64,000 nucleotides of DNA from Candidatus Poribacteria bacterium. GTDB lineage: Bacteria > Poribacteria > WGA-4E > WGA-3G. Both the position numbers and the translations under genes were made by a program. Positions 19,255-30,010 of the stretch are shown in pieces; the stretch's first letter is position 1; each line of letters opens with the position of its first letter. The stretch is from assembly GCA_012267415.1 (NCBI GenBank), contig JAAXGN010000027.1:1-64000 (forward strand), read 5' to 3'. Below the pieces are notes generated by a model that searched no databases, was not told the DNA's origin, and worked only from the letters and a program-made list of their open reading frames with translations.

Positions 19255-19676
19255 ACTGGTGCAGTAAGCGGTCCTGAAATTGCCACGTTCGTTCTCCAAC
19301 CAGATAGTGAAAACAGCATCATCGTTTTCACCCGTGTGAATATGTGTCTAACCCCCAATGACTTTGATGGTGCTGCACGTTACCTATATTATCATTATGA
19401 AGATTCAAATAATAATCAGGTAATTATGATTTCAGTAGTCCGGTGCGATAAGGATATCGCACCTACCGGCCTGGGAAGAATCGCTTTTTACCCATTTAAT
19501 TCCTTAATCTTCATTCAAGGGGAATGCGTAAGTCCTGAACAATTTTCTAACCCCCTAACCCCCTTATCAAGGGGGAATGCGTAAGTCCTGAACAATTAAA
19601 AAACAATTTTGAGTCAACGAAAAATAACTGAGTTTCGTTTTATTCTAAGTATACAATCCCTTTAGGAGAAAATAAT
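19255..19676. other. 422-base gap with a possible gene remnant and repeats
   Basis: Just after the Rpn stop, a frame of about 45 codons (19258-19395) reads like protein (PEIATFVLQPDSENSIIVFT). It has no start signal and then runs out, so it may be a remnant I cannot identify. A short repeat reading 'ggtgcgataaggatatcgcacc' lies at 19442-19464. A CCCCCTTATCAAGGGGG palindrome with the tail 'gcgtaagtcctgaacaatt' is at about 19553-19597, and its tail also occurs just before, at 19526-19545. Confidence 0.5.
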
Positions 19677-22179
19677 TTGAAGCAATCTGTCAGTTTAATG
19701 TTATTTTTCGTTTTTGCTGCAACTGCTGTTGCACAAACGGGTACAATCGAAATCACCGTCTATAATCAAAATACAGAAAGACCGCTTGAAAATGCAGAAG
19801 TACATCTCATAGAGACAGATGAACGTGAAAAAAGTAATGCTGAAGGTAAAGTGTGGTTTACGGGAATCCTGCCAGGTACTTATGCTCTTTCTATTTCTCA
19901 TAGGTCATTTCCAATACCGATAAATGTCACCGTAGAAGTTACCGCAGGACATACAACACAGACGAGAGTATCCCTCGGGGAGGTTTTTGAATTAGAAACA
20001 GTGGTCGTTGAAGGTGAACGTATACCCCCGACGATCAGTAGAAAAGATATACGCGGCAGCGAACTCCTACGTATTGCTGGTGTCGGTACTGACGCACTCA
20101 AAGGTCTAACGACATTGCCAAGTATCGGAATACCGAATGACTTTTTCGGCATACTCTACATACGTGGTAGTGAACCAGGATCAAACCTATACTATCTTGA
20201 TAGGACACAGCTTGGATATCCATTCCATTGGGGTGGTTTTCTTTCTACTATTAGTTCCGAAACGATTGAGACAATTGATATTTATGCGGGTGGATATGGG
20301 GCTGAGTTTGGTTTAGATTCACAAACTGTTCTTGATATCCATACCCGTGATAGTATTGAGGAAAGATTAGATGGAAAATTCAACCTGAATATACTCTATT
20401 CTGAGGGATTACTTGAGGGTAGAATTGGTGATAAAGGGTACATTTCAGTCTCTGGACGTAGAAGTTATTTCGATTTAATCGCAGGTCCTATTGCTAAAGC
20501 ACAAACAGGGACAGAACAACAGTTTCCTTTTTTTTTCCGATTATCAAATCAAACTTAACTACGAACTGAATGATAGACATTCGCTAACAGTTAATGCATT
20601 TGCAGCGACTGACCATTTTAACATTCGAGGAGAAGAAGGACCTGACCCAGACGATATTGAACCGGATGTTGGTAGAGAAGAACTATTTTTCAAGAACGGT
20701 TTTTCCGGACAAGGCATTCATCTCTATTCAGAATTATGGGATAATTTGACATCAAATATGTCTTTAACTCGAACTTTGAATTACCTTAACATTGATCTGA
20801 AAGTACCGATTGTACTCTCTTACAAGATAGTAGATGATCAGGCAGAATTTAAAGATGCAGTATTTGAAGATGGAAAATTAGTTGTGGAAGAAATAGTAAA
20901 CAATTCTTATGAGGTAAAGATAGATGTCCCGGTTTACACATTTCGAGAAGACATCATATATAAGCTGAATCCTTTCCTACAACTTGAATCGGGTTTTCTT
21001 CTGTCATATAGTCCAGCAAATAGTTATGAAGATGGGAGATTCTATGAATATGAACGCGTTGAAGAAAGTAGAACACGTTCAGTTACATTTGAAAACGGCA
21101 ATAGAATAGAATACTTTACACCTGAAAGATATGAGATTACTGAATTAGAAGAAACCCATTTCGAATTTGGGCACGATTTCTATCGGTCAGAAGGCTATTT
21201 ACAGGCAAGATATGATCCTTTACCTTCTCTCTCATTTGCCCTTGGCACTCGGTTAGACTATCTTGATCTAACTGAAGAACTCTCTATTCAACCAAGAGCC
21301 AGTGTGAATGTCAAACTCCAGAATGATTTCAACCTCCGTTTTGCGTATGGACAGTATGAACAGAGTCCGAGACCTTATCAACTCCTATCGGAAAATGGTA
21401 ACCCTGCTTTGAAGTCCAGTATTGCACGACACTATATCTTTGAAATTGAGAATGAATTCACGCAGCAGACAGATTTTAAGTTTGCGACATATTACAAAGA
21501 TACCCAGAATATGGTAATCAATGACAAAATACCTGTTCAACCCGGAGAAGCGCGTGCAGAATCTGAAGGAGGCAGATTAGCAACCGATGATACCATCTCC
21601 AATTTTCTAAATCAAGGTTCTGCTTATGTCGGTGGGGTTGAAGCTTTCTTGCGGCATAGGATTCCTGATAGGTTTTTCGGATGGGTGTCGTATGCTTACA
21701 CACATGCCGAACAACGTGAGAAAAATGATGCGTTATATAAACCTTATCTATTTGACAATACCCACATTGTCAGCATCGTTGCCAACTATAATTTCACCGA
21801 GAATACTGAAATGGGTTTAAAATGGCAATATCTTAGCGGGACATCTGCAGTTCCTATCAGTTCCCTACTCATACAGGATCCTGTAACACGTGGATTGAAT
21901 CCTTTGTTGGCAAGTGTTGATGAAGAGTTACATACTGAGCTGAAACCTTACCATAAGTTAGATTTAAGATTAAGTCACAAGTGGAAGGTTAGAGGAACTA
22001 AAATCGGTGGGTTTATTGATATAATCAACCTCTACAACCGAAAAAACAAAATAGAATTTAGTTTCAAAGAAGCTACCCTTATTATTCAAGATGAAGAGAT
22101 TGTCATTGAGGAGTGGAAATCAGAAGAAGTTCGGCAGCTACCCCGAATTTTTTATGTTGGATTAACGTTGGAATTTTAA
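19677..22179 (+). CDS. TonB-dependent receptor 1, interrupted by frameshift at a T9 tract
   Basis: An outer-membrane receptor in two frames. The first part (19677-20558) has a signal peptide (to about residue 20, ending AVAQ), a carboxypeptidase-regulatory-like domain (about 22-100) and a plug domain with the motif YAGGYGAEFGLDSQ. The second part (from 20537 to 22179) holds the beta-barrel and ends with the aromatic EF typical of outer-membrane proteins. Dropping one T from the nine-T run at 20528-20536 joins them (QFPFFSDYQIKL) into about 833 residues, colinear with the two paralogues downstream. The start is TTG with AGGAGA eight bases before it. The substrate is unknown. Without slippage the product would be a useless half receptor. 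Confidence 0.88.
20528..20536 (+). other. nine-T homopolymer at a reading-frame break
   Basis: The run lies between CC and CCGATTATC. With eight T the receptor frame is intact; with nine it ends at 20558. Homopolymer tracts in outer-membrane receptor genes are classical phase-variation switches, but they are also common places for base-calling error. Confidence 0.85.
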
Positions 22180-22199
22180 ACAGGTTCGTCCGTTTTTCT

Positions 22200-22500
22200 G
22201 GCATATTGACCATAGCAAATTGTATAATTTATGGTAGAATCAATACCTTATGAAGATTCAGTTGTTAATTAGGTAATTCGCGGGCGGGGTGTTAATTAGG
22301 TAATTCGCGGGCGGGGTGTTAATTAGGTAATTCGCGGGCGGGGAAACCCCGCCCCTACGAGACCTTTCTCCAACGATGAGTCTTATCAGTTGAATTACCT
22401 GATTATTTATTCAATCTTCATCAGGTATTTAATTTATTACAAAGAAGCACAATCTGGAAGAATGTGCTACAAAGACACACAATCTAACAGAATGTGCTAC
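22200..22500. repeat. tandem and palindromic repeats between receptors 1 and 2
   Basis: Three tandem copies of a 27-28 base unit ('ttaattaggtaattcgcggg', then 'cggggtg') occupy 22266-22341. The last copy runs into a GGCGGGGAAACCCCGCC palindrome. Two copies of a hairpin with the motif 'gcacaatctaacagaatgtgctac' or a close variant follow at 22448-22472 and 22478-22501. I see no gene in the 347-base gap. Confidence 0.8.
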
Positions 22501-22526
22501 AAAGAAAGTTGAGGAAAAGACTAACA

Positions 22527-24809
22527 ATGAGCCGTTTTATTTGTATGCTTCTTGTTTTAACATTGCCGGTTTCTGCCATTGTACAAACAGAGGCACAAAC
22601 AGGGACAATTGATGGTGCAGTCATAGACAGAATTACAAACGAACCTATAGAAGATGCAGAAATACTTATAATTGAACTTGATATGCGGACTACAACTGAT
22701 AGTGAAGGAACGTTCTCTTTCAAGGAAATCGCAGCTGGAAAATATACATTACAGGTATCTATACCAAGATCTAAAACCGATGAAAAAGTAAGTGTTGAGG
22801 TTGAAGAAGGTAAAACGTTGACACCAAACATCTTCATTACACGGGTAGACTATCAGTTAAAGGCTATAGAGGTTAAGACCGAACGTGTCCCCAAAACAGC
22901 TTTAAGAAAGAGTATAGAATCTGAAGAGATTACGCGAATACCTGGCACTGCCGGGGATGTGCTGAGAGCACTGCCTGTGATCCCTGGTATAGGTGTTGCT
23001 AACGATTTCAGTGGTGCACTCTATATCCGTGGTGGTTCTGATGAAGATAACTTATACTATTTTGACCGTGTTCCTGTGGGATATCCGTTCCACTTCGGGG
23101 GCTTGGTGTCTTCCTTGAATTCAGATGTCATTGATAGGATTGATGTCTATGCTGGCGGTTATGGTGCTGAATTCGGTGTTGATTCACAGGCAGTGATTGA
23201 CATTTACTCTAAGGATAACAGTCCTGAAAACCTTCGTGGTAAGTTTAATCTCAATTTACTATTTTCAGAGGGACTTTTACAAGGAAAAATTGGACAGAAT
23301 GGGTACTGGTATGCTGCAGGACGTAGAAGTTACATTGATCTGTTTGTGGGTTCATTGGCGTTTGACGCTGGTGCAATCACTGCTTTGCCAAGATTCTGGG
23401 ATTATCAAGTGAAAATTGGGTATGATTTTAGTGATAAACATCAACTATTCTTCAATATGTTTGCCTCTGGTGATAACTTTGCACTGACTTTAGATGGTGA
23501 AGACGTTGACGCAGACTTTAGAGGCGATACGAGTTTTGAGAGCGGATTTGAAGGTGCAGGTATACACTTCCGTTCTTCACTTACAGACAAGTTAACCTCA
23601 TATCTGTCATTAACGAGATCAGATTTTCTTTTTGATGTGAATTTTGGACCTACATTATCTCTTAATATTGATGCGCCAACATACACGTTGCGAGAAGACC
23701 TGACTTATCAACTAAACGAAAGGCATCGTTTAGAGTCTGGTCTTATCCTTGGTGTGGAACCGGGAGAGGTAAAAGGTGTGTTCTCTCGAATTCCGGACGA
23801 GGGTGAAGTAGACTATGATATTCGCTTTGTTGAAAAAGAGGTTATAGATGAATCTGTCAAAGGACAACGCATTGAAGCCTACTTACAAGATAGATTTAAT
23901 ATACTGCCTTTTCTATCAGTGGTGTATGGATTACGTCTTGACTATTTTAACCGCATAGATGAGATATCAATACAACCGCGCGGTAGCATTCGTGTGGAAT
24001 TACCCAATACTTCTGAACTCCAATTTGCCTACGGTATATACAACCAGACGCCAATACCCGCACAACTTTCATCTAGTGTGGGTAACCCAGAATTGAAATC
24101 TAGTCAAGCGAGTCATTACATTCTTGAACTTACACGAGAACTGTCACAGGATACTGAGATTAAGATGGCTGCGTATTACAAAGACCTTGTGAACCTTGTG
24201 ACAGCTGATGATGCATCTATATTCTTGAATCAAGGAATTGGTTATGCTCAAGGGACTGAAATATTCCTAAGACACCGAACTGGCGATAGGTTTTTTGGAT
24301 GGGCTTCTTATGCTTATGCACTCTCGAAACGAAAAGACCGTTTAGGTGAACCTTACCGGTACTACTCATTTGATCAGACACACGTCACCACCTTAGCAGC
24401 AAGTTATAAACTTACACCGACTTGGGAGATAGGTGCAAAATGGCAATATAGGACAGGTAATCCATATACACCTGTGACGGGTTCAGAACGAAGAATTGAC
24501 CCCCGGTTTCTTGAAGATGTAGAGAGTATTGACGAAATTAGCGCAGTAGATATCGTTGAAAATACAATATATATTCCTATCTATGGTGAGACTAATTCTG
24601 AACGTCTCCCACCCTATCATAGGTTGGACATCCGCTTGAGCAAGACCTTCATTTTTAAGAGTTGGAAATTCGGTGCCTTTGTGGAAATCTTGAATGTATA
24701 TAACCAGAAAAACCTACTTGACTATAGATACAATACAGACTACTCAGATAAAGATCCTATTAATCAATTTCCTCTAATTCCCTATTTTGGCATAACAGCG
24801 GAATTTTAA
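22527..24809 (+). CDS. TonB-dependent receptor 2 with carboxypeptidase-regulatory-like domain
   Basis: A 760-residue outer-membrane receptor. A signal peptide (about 1-24) is followed by a regulatory-like beta-sandwich (GTIDGAVIDRITNEPIEDAE, about 25-110), a plug with YIRGGSDEDNLYYFDRVPVG and YAGGYGAEFGVDSQAV, and a barrel ending AEF. I chose ATG 22527 (MSRFICMLLVL), which begins a proper signal peptide and has GAGGAAAAG upstream. A frame opening 33 bases earlier has no support. It is intact and colinear with receptor 1. The next receptor begins on the base after its stop, so the two are co-transcribed. Confidence 0.92.
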   Translation: MSRFICMLLVLTLPVSAIVQTEAQTGTIDGAVIDRITNEPIEDAEILIIELDMRTTTDSEGTFSFKEIAAGKYTLQVSIPRSKTDEKVSVEVEEGKTLTPNIFITRVDYQLKAIEVKTERVPKTALRKSIESEEITRIPGTAGDVLRALPVIPGIGVANDFSGALYIRGGSDEDNLYYFDRVPVGYPFHFGGLVSSLNSDVIDRIDVYAGGYGAEFGVDSQAVIDIYSKDNSPENLRGKFNLNLLFSEGLLQGKIGQNGYWYAAGRRSYIDLFVGSLAFDAGAITALPRFWDYQVKIGYDFSDKHQLFFNMFASGDNFALTLDGEDVDADFRGDTSFESGFEGAGIHFRSSLTDKLTSYLSLTRSDFLFDVNFGPTLSLNIDAPTYTLREDLTYQLNERHRLESGLILGVEPGEVKGVFSRIPDEGEVDYDIRFVEKEVIDESVKGQRIEAYLQDRFNILPFLSVVYGLRLDYFNRIDEISIQPRGSIRVELPNTSELQFAYGIYNQTPIPAQLSSSVGNPELKSSQASHYILELTRELSQDTEIKMAAYYKDLVNLVTADDASIFLNQGIGYAQGTEIFLRHRTGDRFFGWASYAYALSKRKDRLGEPYRYYSFDQTHVTTLAASYKLTPTWEIGAKWQYRTGNPYTPVTGSERRIDPRFLEDVESIDEISAVDIVENTIYIPIYGETNSERLPPYHRLDIRLSKTFIFKSWKFGAFVEILNVYNQKNLLDYRYNTDYSDKDPINQFPLIPYFGITAEF

Positions 24810-26942
24810 ATGACGTTTTCTATTTTCAGGTCATTGAAACATTTACTGATATTTTTGCTTTTAATAACTGCCTCAAACGCCTTCTGTCAGAATGATGAAT
24901 CTATAGACGATAATGAAGTCGGTGAAATTGTTGTTCTTCCACCGATAGAAGTTACGGCTGAACGGATTGAAATGAAACCGAGACATACGCTGAGTACAGA
25001 TGTGTTTAGGTATGCTACGGGTAGTGGTGGGGATCCGCTGCGTGTATTGAATTTACTTCCCAGTGTGGGTACGCTCAACGATTTCGTAGGCATACTATCT
25101 GTACGTGGTGGCGGTCCTGAAGACAATATATACTATTTTGATCGACTTCCATTAGGGTATCCATATCATCTTTACGGCATTGTTTCAACTGTGAATGCGG
25201 ATGTGATTCAGAATGTTGAGGTGTATCCTGGTGGTTATGGTGCGGAATTCGGTTCTGACTCGCAGGCTGTCATTGACATCTCTTCCCGTCGGTTGGCGGC
25301 ATCTCAATTTAGCGGAAAACTCAATCTGAATCCTGTTTATTCCCAAGTGTTCTCTGAAGGTAACATCGGCACACGCGGTTATTGGTATGTCTTTGGTAGA
25401 CGCAGTTATATGGGACCGCTTTTTGAGCTTTTACCCCATCTTTTGGAAATTGAAGATGACTTGGTTACACAGGTGCCAAGTTTCTGGAGTTATCAAAGCA
25501 AATTTGTGTATCAGTTATCAAAAATACACAGATTAGAATTTAATACAATCGCTGCAGACGATGGTGCTGAATTTAGAATTGGTCCAGATGAAGCATCTGA
25601 TAGTGACTTACGGGGACCTCTCATATCTGAGAATCCTTTTGATTCTCAGGGGATACATCTTTACTCTGAGAAAGAAAACAGGTTCAAGTCTGTTTTATCA
25701 TTGACCCGTTCCTTTTCACGTAATGAGCTGATTTATGGAGAAGGTTATTATTATAGGGATTTAGAAACCGTATTTTCACTTCGCGGGGATTTAAAGTATT
25801 GGATAAAATTTCCGAGATTTTTACTTGAATCTGGTTTTGAATTAACCAATCTTCCCTCAAGTTTGACAAGTGTCGGTTCTCGTCCGCTTGAAGAGGGTGA
25901 TTGGGATTACGATCCAAGGATAAAAATAGATGGAGAGAAAGTCTACACACATATTACACAAGACCTGCATAGATTTGAAGGTTATCTCCAAGCAACACAG
26001 GCACTGTTTTCATCAAGTTACATTGATTTTTATGGAACGCTTGGCATAAGAGGGAGTTACTTTAATATTATTGATTCTTTTGCGCTTCAACCGCGGGGTT
26101 TAATTGGTGCCACATTAGGATCGGAACAGCATGGTGATGTCGGTGTTACGCTTTTCCCTATAGATGTGCGCTTTATGTATGGTAATTATGTACAGAACCC
26201 TAAATTTTACCAAATTGTACTCGGTCATGAGAACCCAGATTTATCTCCGAGTTCAGCCACACACTATGTTGTTAGCATCAAGAAAAGCCTCACATCAGAT
26301 ACCAGATTTGAAGTCGCTGGATATTTAAAGTACTTAAGAGATATGATAGTCTATAATCTATCGGAGAGGCAGTATCAGAATCAAAAAACTGGCTCAGTTA
26401 GAGGCATAGAATTTTCGTTGGAGCATAAAATAGGGGATATATTCAGGGGTTGGTTTGCTTATACCTATACGGACTCAAAACGTCAAGATTCTCCTTATGA
26501 AAAGGAGCGAGATTATATGTATAGCACTCCGCATGTATTGACTATCAATCTAAATTACTTCTATTCTACTATAGAATTTGGTGCCAACTGGCAATACAAG
26601 AGCGGCATCCTATATGCACCGTTGGCTGGTAAAGAAAAATATACCAATCCTTTTACAAACAGACAGGTATGGATACCCATATACGGTGATCCGAAACGTA
26701 CTGTTCCCTATCACCGATTAGATTTAAGATTTCACTGGTCATTCTTCAATGACATCACAATAGATTGGCTTTTCTTAGAGATTGATAAGTTGAATGGTGG
26801 ATTTACGATTGAATTATGGAATGTCTACAACCGCACAAATCCATTACAAGTACGATATAATTCAGATTTTACTAAAGAAGTTCCCATTGCCCAATTACCT
26901 ATTGTCCCCTTCCTCGCATTGACGATTGAATTTGAATTTTGA
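24810..26942 (+). CDS. TonB-dependent receptor 3, without the regulatory-like domain
   Basis: A 710-residue receptor whose ATG follows the previous TAA with no gap. A signal peptide (to about residue 25, NAFC) is followed by a short linker. The TonB-box region could lie near VVLPPIEVTAERI. The plug has SVRGGGPEDNIYYFDRLPLG and YPGGYGAEFGSDSQAV, and the barrel ends in EFEF. It lacks the carboxypeptidase-regulatory-like domain of its two upstream paralogues. This is the third member of a tandem array that probably arose by duplication. The substrate is unknown. Confidence 0.92.
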   Translation: MTFSIFRSLKHLLIFLLLITASNAFCQNDESIDDNEVGEIVVLPPIEVTAERIEMKPRHTLSTDVFRYATGSGGDPLRVLNLLPSVGTLNDFVGILSVRGGGPEDNIYYFDRLPLGYPYHLYGIVSTVNADVIQNVEVYPGGYGAEFGSDSQAVIDISSRRLAASQFSGKLNLNPVYSQVFSEGNIGTRGYWYVFGRRSYMGPLFELLPHLLEIEDDLVTQVPSFWSYQSKFVYQLSKIHRLEFNTIAADDGAEFRIGPDEASDSDLRGPLISENPFDSQGIHLYSEKENRFKSVLSLTRSFSRNELIYGEGYYYRDLETVFSLRGDLKYWIKFPRFLLESGFELTNLPSSLTSVGSRPLEEGDWDYDPRIKIDGEKVYTHITQDLHRFEGYLQATQALFSSSYIDFYGTLGIRGSYFNIIDSFALQPRGLIGATLGSEQHGDVGVTLFPIDVRFMYGNYVQNPKFYQIVLGHENPDLSPSSATHYVVSIKKSLTSDTRFEVAGYLKYLRDMIVYNLSERQYQNQKTGSVRGIEFSLEHKIGDIFRGWFAYTYTDSKRQDSPYEKERDYMYSTPHVLTINLNYFYSTIEFGANWQYKSGILYAPLAGKEKYTNPFTNRQVWIPIYGDPKRTVPYHRLDLRFHWSFFNDITIDWLFLEIDKLNGGFTIELWNVYNRTNPLQVRYNSDFTKEVPIAQLPIVPFLALTIEFEF

Positions 26943-27360
26943 ATTGTCAAATTTTTCAATATCTTGTATAATCTTCGCAAACTGTAACACACGTTTTATA
27001 GCGAAATACAAGAATATATGCACACTTTTGCTACGTGAGACCCAAATCGACAGACTGGACTGTGCTGTAGCACAAACTTTTAGTTTGTGCAGTCGTGTCC
27101 ACAAACTAAATGAAGATTAAATAAATAATCAGGTAATTTTGATTGCCCCAGGCCGGTAGGTGCGATATCCTTATCGCACCGGATCCTACGCGGAAACCTT
27201 CAATGAAGCGGGTTGGGAAAAACCCGGTGCGATACGGATATCGCACCTACCGAGTTTGGGATATTGAGAATTACCGAATTAATAACTTAATCTTCATAAA
27301 GTTTGCGCTACAATTGTGTGCAAGTAATTATTGATTTCACCATAAAATCCCGGTTTTTGT
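26943..27360. repeat. repeat-filled gap before the DUF5916 gene
   Basis: The gap holds a hairpin of the 'gtagcacaaacttttagtttgtgc' family (27067-27091) with a broken second arm, and a larger inverted element. In the larger element 'ggtaggtgcgatatccttat' plus 'cgcacc' (27160-27182) faces an opposite copy at about 27218-27245. Its flanks 'gaagattaaataaataatcaggtaatttt' also border the matching element at about 36711-36740. Further pieces of the hairpin family continue to 27340. No gene is supported. Confidence 0.75.
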
Positions 27361-27374
27361 ATTCAAAGGAGGTC

Positions 27375-29726
27375 ATGCTTTTGAATGTAAAAATATCTTC
27401 TTCTCGACACTATCCTATAGTGAAACCTAAAAATATCATGAGACACTTTAGAACGACGGGCAATGAATTGCCCTACTACAAACGGGTATTTGTTACCAAT
27501 AAGTGTATATCTAATTCTGAATTTTACTATAGAGTGACTGCCTTAATATGTCTTATCACATTCGTCTTTTTCTTCGTAACAGATGTCTATTCTGAATCAC
27601 ACAATCTACAGATTAGAGCATATCGCACTTATGAGAGTATAGAGATAGATGGAGATTTGAACGAGTCAGACTGGCAAAAAGCGGATGTAATCAATAAGTT
27701 TACACAGATTGAACCGAATGAAGGTGAAGTGAGTTCTGAACCGATGGATGTTCGGATACTTTACGATAATAATAACATCTATTTTGGGTTCAGATGTTAC
27801 GATTCAGATATTTCTCAACTCGTTGCGAATGAAAGACGTAGAGATGCTCGGGACATCCATGATAATGATAACGTATTTCTACTATTGGATACATACAATG
27901 ACAAAAGGAGTGGTTTCTTTTTCCGTGCGAACGCCTTAGGTGCTATCCAAGATAGAGTCATCACCAACAATGGAGATACATTGAATGACGATTGGGATGC
28001 AGTCGTCGCGTGTCAATCAAAGATACATGACACATCTTGGACAACGGAGTTGCGTATTCCGTTTAACCAGTTACGTTTCAAGGAAAGTGACCCCATGAAA
28101 TGGGGTATAAATGTTGGCAGGGAACTCATCCGAAATCGGGAGGAGTCAATATGGGCACCAGTACCTGCATCGTACGGTGGTTTGGCAAAGTATAGAACGA
28201 CTAACCTTGCAGAGCTTGTAGGTTTAGAAGGAATCGTGCCTTCAAGAAGTATTGAGATTCTTCCCTATATTCTACCGGGTATGACTCAAGAATATGACGA
28301 ACAAGCATCCGTTGAAACAACGCAAAGATTCAAACTCGGTTTTGATGCCAAATACGGTGTTACGTCGAACTTAATAGCGGACTTAACCTATAATACAGAT
28401 TTCGCTCAAGTTGAATCTGATCAGGAGCAGGTGAACCTGACGCGTTTTAGTCTGTTTTTTCCGGAGAAAAGACCATTTTTTTTAGAAGGTGCTGGTCTTT
28501 TCGATTTTGGTATCCCTCGGCAGAGTTTTCGTAGCCCCCCCCCTATGTTGTTGTTCTATAGCAGACAGATAGGATTATATGAAGGCAATGCGGTTCCGAT
28601 TATCTTCGGGACTAAAGCCACTGGTAAAGTAGGGGGATACGGCGTAGGATTGATCCATGTCAGGACAGACGAATTCTACGATGCATCTGAAGATGATGAC
28701 CCAATTGATATTCCGCGCACAAATTATTCCGTTATCCGATTGACAAGAGATGGTCCGGCAGGTTCCCGTTTTGGTATGATCGCAGTGAACAAAGCCGACT
28801 CTCGTGACTACAACAGAGCAGGTGGTTTTGACTTTGAATTGCGTCCAAACGATAGATTGGATATTAGGGGTATGTTTGCAAGAACCTTTTCACCTGATAT
28901 GAGTGGAAGGAACAACGCATGGTATATCGGCACAAGATGGAGAAATGATCTCTTAAGAGTTAGCACTTCTTACACAGATATAGATGAAGACTTTGACCCA
29001 GAAGTCGGTTACGTGCGGGATGAAGGTATACGACAGATCCGTGGAGATGTGCGTATTGCACCAAGACCTAACAGATACGGTATACGTGAACTATGGTCGG
29101 GACCAGAGGTGAACTATATTTTTAACCAAGAGAACGAAATTGAAAGATGGAATATCTCCTATTCACATTGGACATCGTTTGCTACTGACGACTCAATTAT
29201 GTTCTTTTTAAGACGAGAATTTGAACGACTGGACGAAGATTTTGAAGTACGTGAGGATATTTTTATACCGATAGGTGATTACGAATTTGGTGTTTTCGGT
29301 GGAAGATTCTCTACAAGTGACAGTCGTATTCTCAGTATAACGACAGGATTTGAGACCGGTGAATACTATAATGGCGATCTACGAAAATACTATTTTGATA
29401 CTTCACTGAAACCGACCACAAGGATAAGTGTTAGCTTAGACTATGAATTCAATCGTGTGTTGCTGCCGGATGATAGTTTTGATGTCAATCTGTTCTCAGG
29501 TAGATTGAATTACTCTTTCTCTACGAAGTTATTCGCGAAGTTATATGCGCAATGGAATACAGAGAAGGATCAGATTTTGACCAATTTTCTTATTAATTAC
29601 ATTTATCGTCCCGGAAGCGATTTCTATTTTGTTTATAATCAGACTTACGATACGGATAAGACCACGAAGCGTGTACTGCAGGATTCCACGGTAGTTGCTA
29701 AAGTGACGTTTTGGTGGAATCCGTAG
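27375..29726 (+). CDS. DUF5916 outer-membrane protein with CBM9-like N-terminal domain
   Basis: After a hydrophobic signal (ALICLITFVFFFVTDVYS) comes a carbohydrate-binding family 9-like domain (IDGDLNESDWQKADVINKFTQ). A DUF5916 beta-barrel follows (FFPEKRPFFLEGAGLFDFG) and ends in the aromatic-rich VTFWWNP. The family is common near TonB-dependent receptors and is thought to lie in the outer membrane; its role is unknown. The start is uncertain. AAGGAGGT at 27366-27373 is too close to ATG 27375 but well placed for TTG 27381. The first 50 codons run through a copy of the 'gggcaatgaattgccc' repeat (27449-27480). GTG 27534 would begin a textbook signal peptide but has no ribosome site. Confidence 0.82.
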   Translation: MLLNVKISSSRHYPIVKPKNIMRHFRTTGNELPYYKRVFVTNKCISNSEFYYRVTALICLITFVFFFVTDVYSESHNLQIRAYRTYESIEIDGDLNESDWQKADVINKFTQIEPNEGEVSSEPMDVRILYDNNNIYFGFRCYDSDISQLVANERRRDARDIHDNDNVFLLLDTYNDKRSGFFFRANALGAIQDRVITNNGDTLNDDWDAVVACQSKIHDTSWTTELRIPFNQLRFKESDPMKWGINVGRELIRNREESIWAPVPASYGGLAKYRTTNLAELVGLEGIVPSRSIEILPYILPGMTQEYDEQASVETTQRFKLGFDAKYGVTSNLIADLTYNTDFAQVESDQEQVNLTRFSLFFPEKRPFFLEGAGLFDFGIPRQSFRSPPPMLLFYSRQIGLYEGNAVPIIFGTKATGKVGGYGVGLIHVRTDEFYDASEDDDPIDIPRTNYSVIRLTRDGPAGSRFGMIAVNKADSRDYNRAGGFDFELRPNDRLDIRGMFARTFSPDMSGRNNAWYIGTRWRNDLLRVSTSYTDIDEDFDPEVGYVRDEGIRQIRGDVRIAPRPNRYGIRELWSGPEVNYIFNQENEIERWNISYSHWTSFATDDSIMFFLRREFERLDEDFEVREDIFIPIGDYEFGVFGGRFSTSDSRILSITTGFETGEYYNGDLRKYYFDTSLKPTTRISVSLDYEFNRVLLPDDSFDVNLFSGRLNYSFSTKLFAKLYAQWNTEKDQILTNFLINYIYRPGSDFYFVYNQTYDTDKTTKRVLQDSTVVAKVTFWWNP

Positions 29727-29784
29727 ATTATGACAAATTTAGTTGTTTAGATGGCCCATTATGTGTTATAATATTTTAAAAATG

Positions 29785-29813
29785 TTGACAATTTGTCATG
29801 AATACGTTATAAT
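29785..29813 (+). promoter_or_regulatory. consensus promoter upstream of tonB
   Basis: A perfect TTGACA (29785-29790) and a perfect TATAAT (29808-29813) stand exactly 17 bases apart. The next start codon is at 30011, so the transcript would carry a leader of about 190 bases. I found no obvious structure in that leader. Confidence 0.75.
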
Positions 29814-30010
29814 TTGTAGTAGGTTAGTATAAAATGGACGTATTAGATTGTATATTGTCGTTTTTTTGATGGAAACTACAGTTAATCTGAAGTCTGTACG
29901 CAGGAGATATTATCATATCTCATTTGATTATAAGTCAATCTCATAAACTCCGGTAAGTGTGTTGTAAGCGCGCTATCGACATCACGAGTAAATCCGTAGG
30001 AGGAAAAGAG

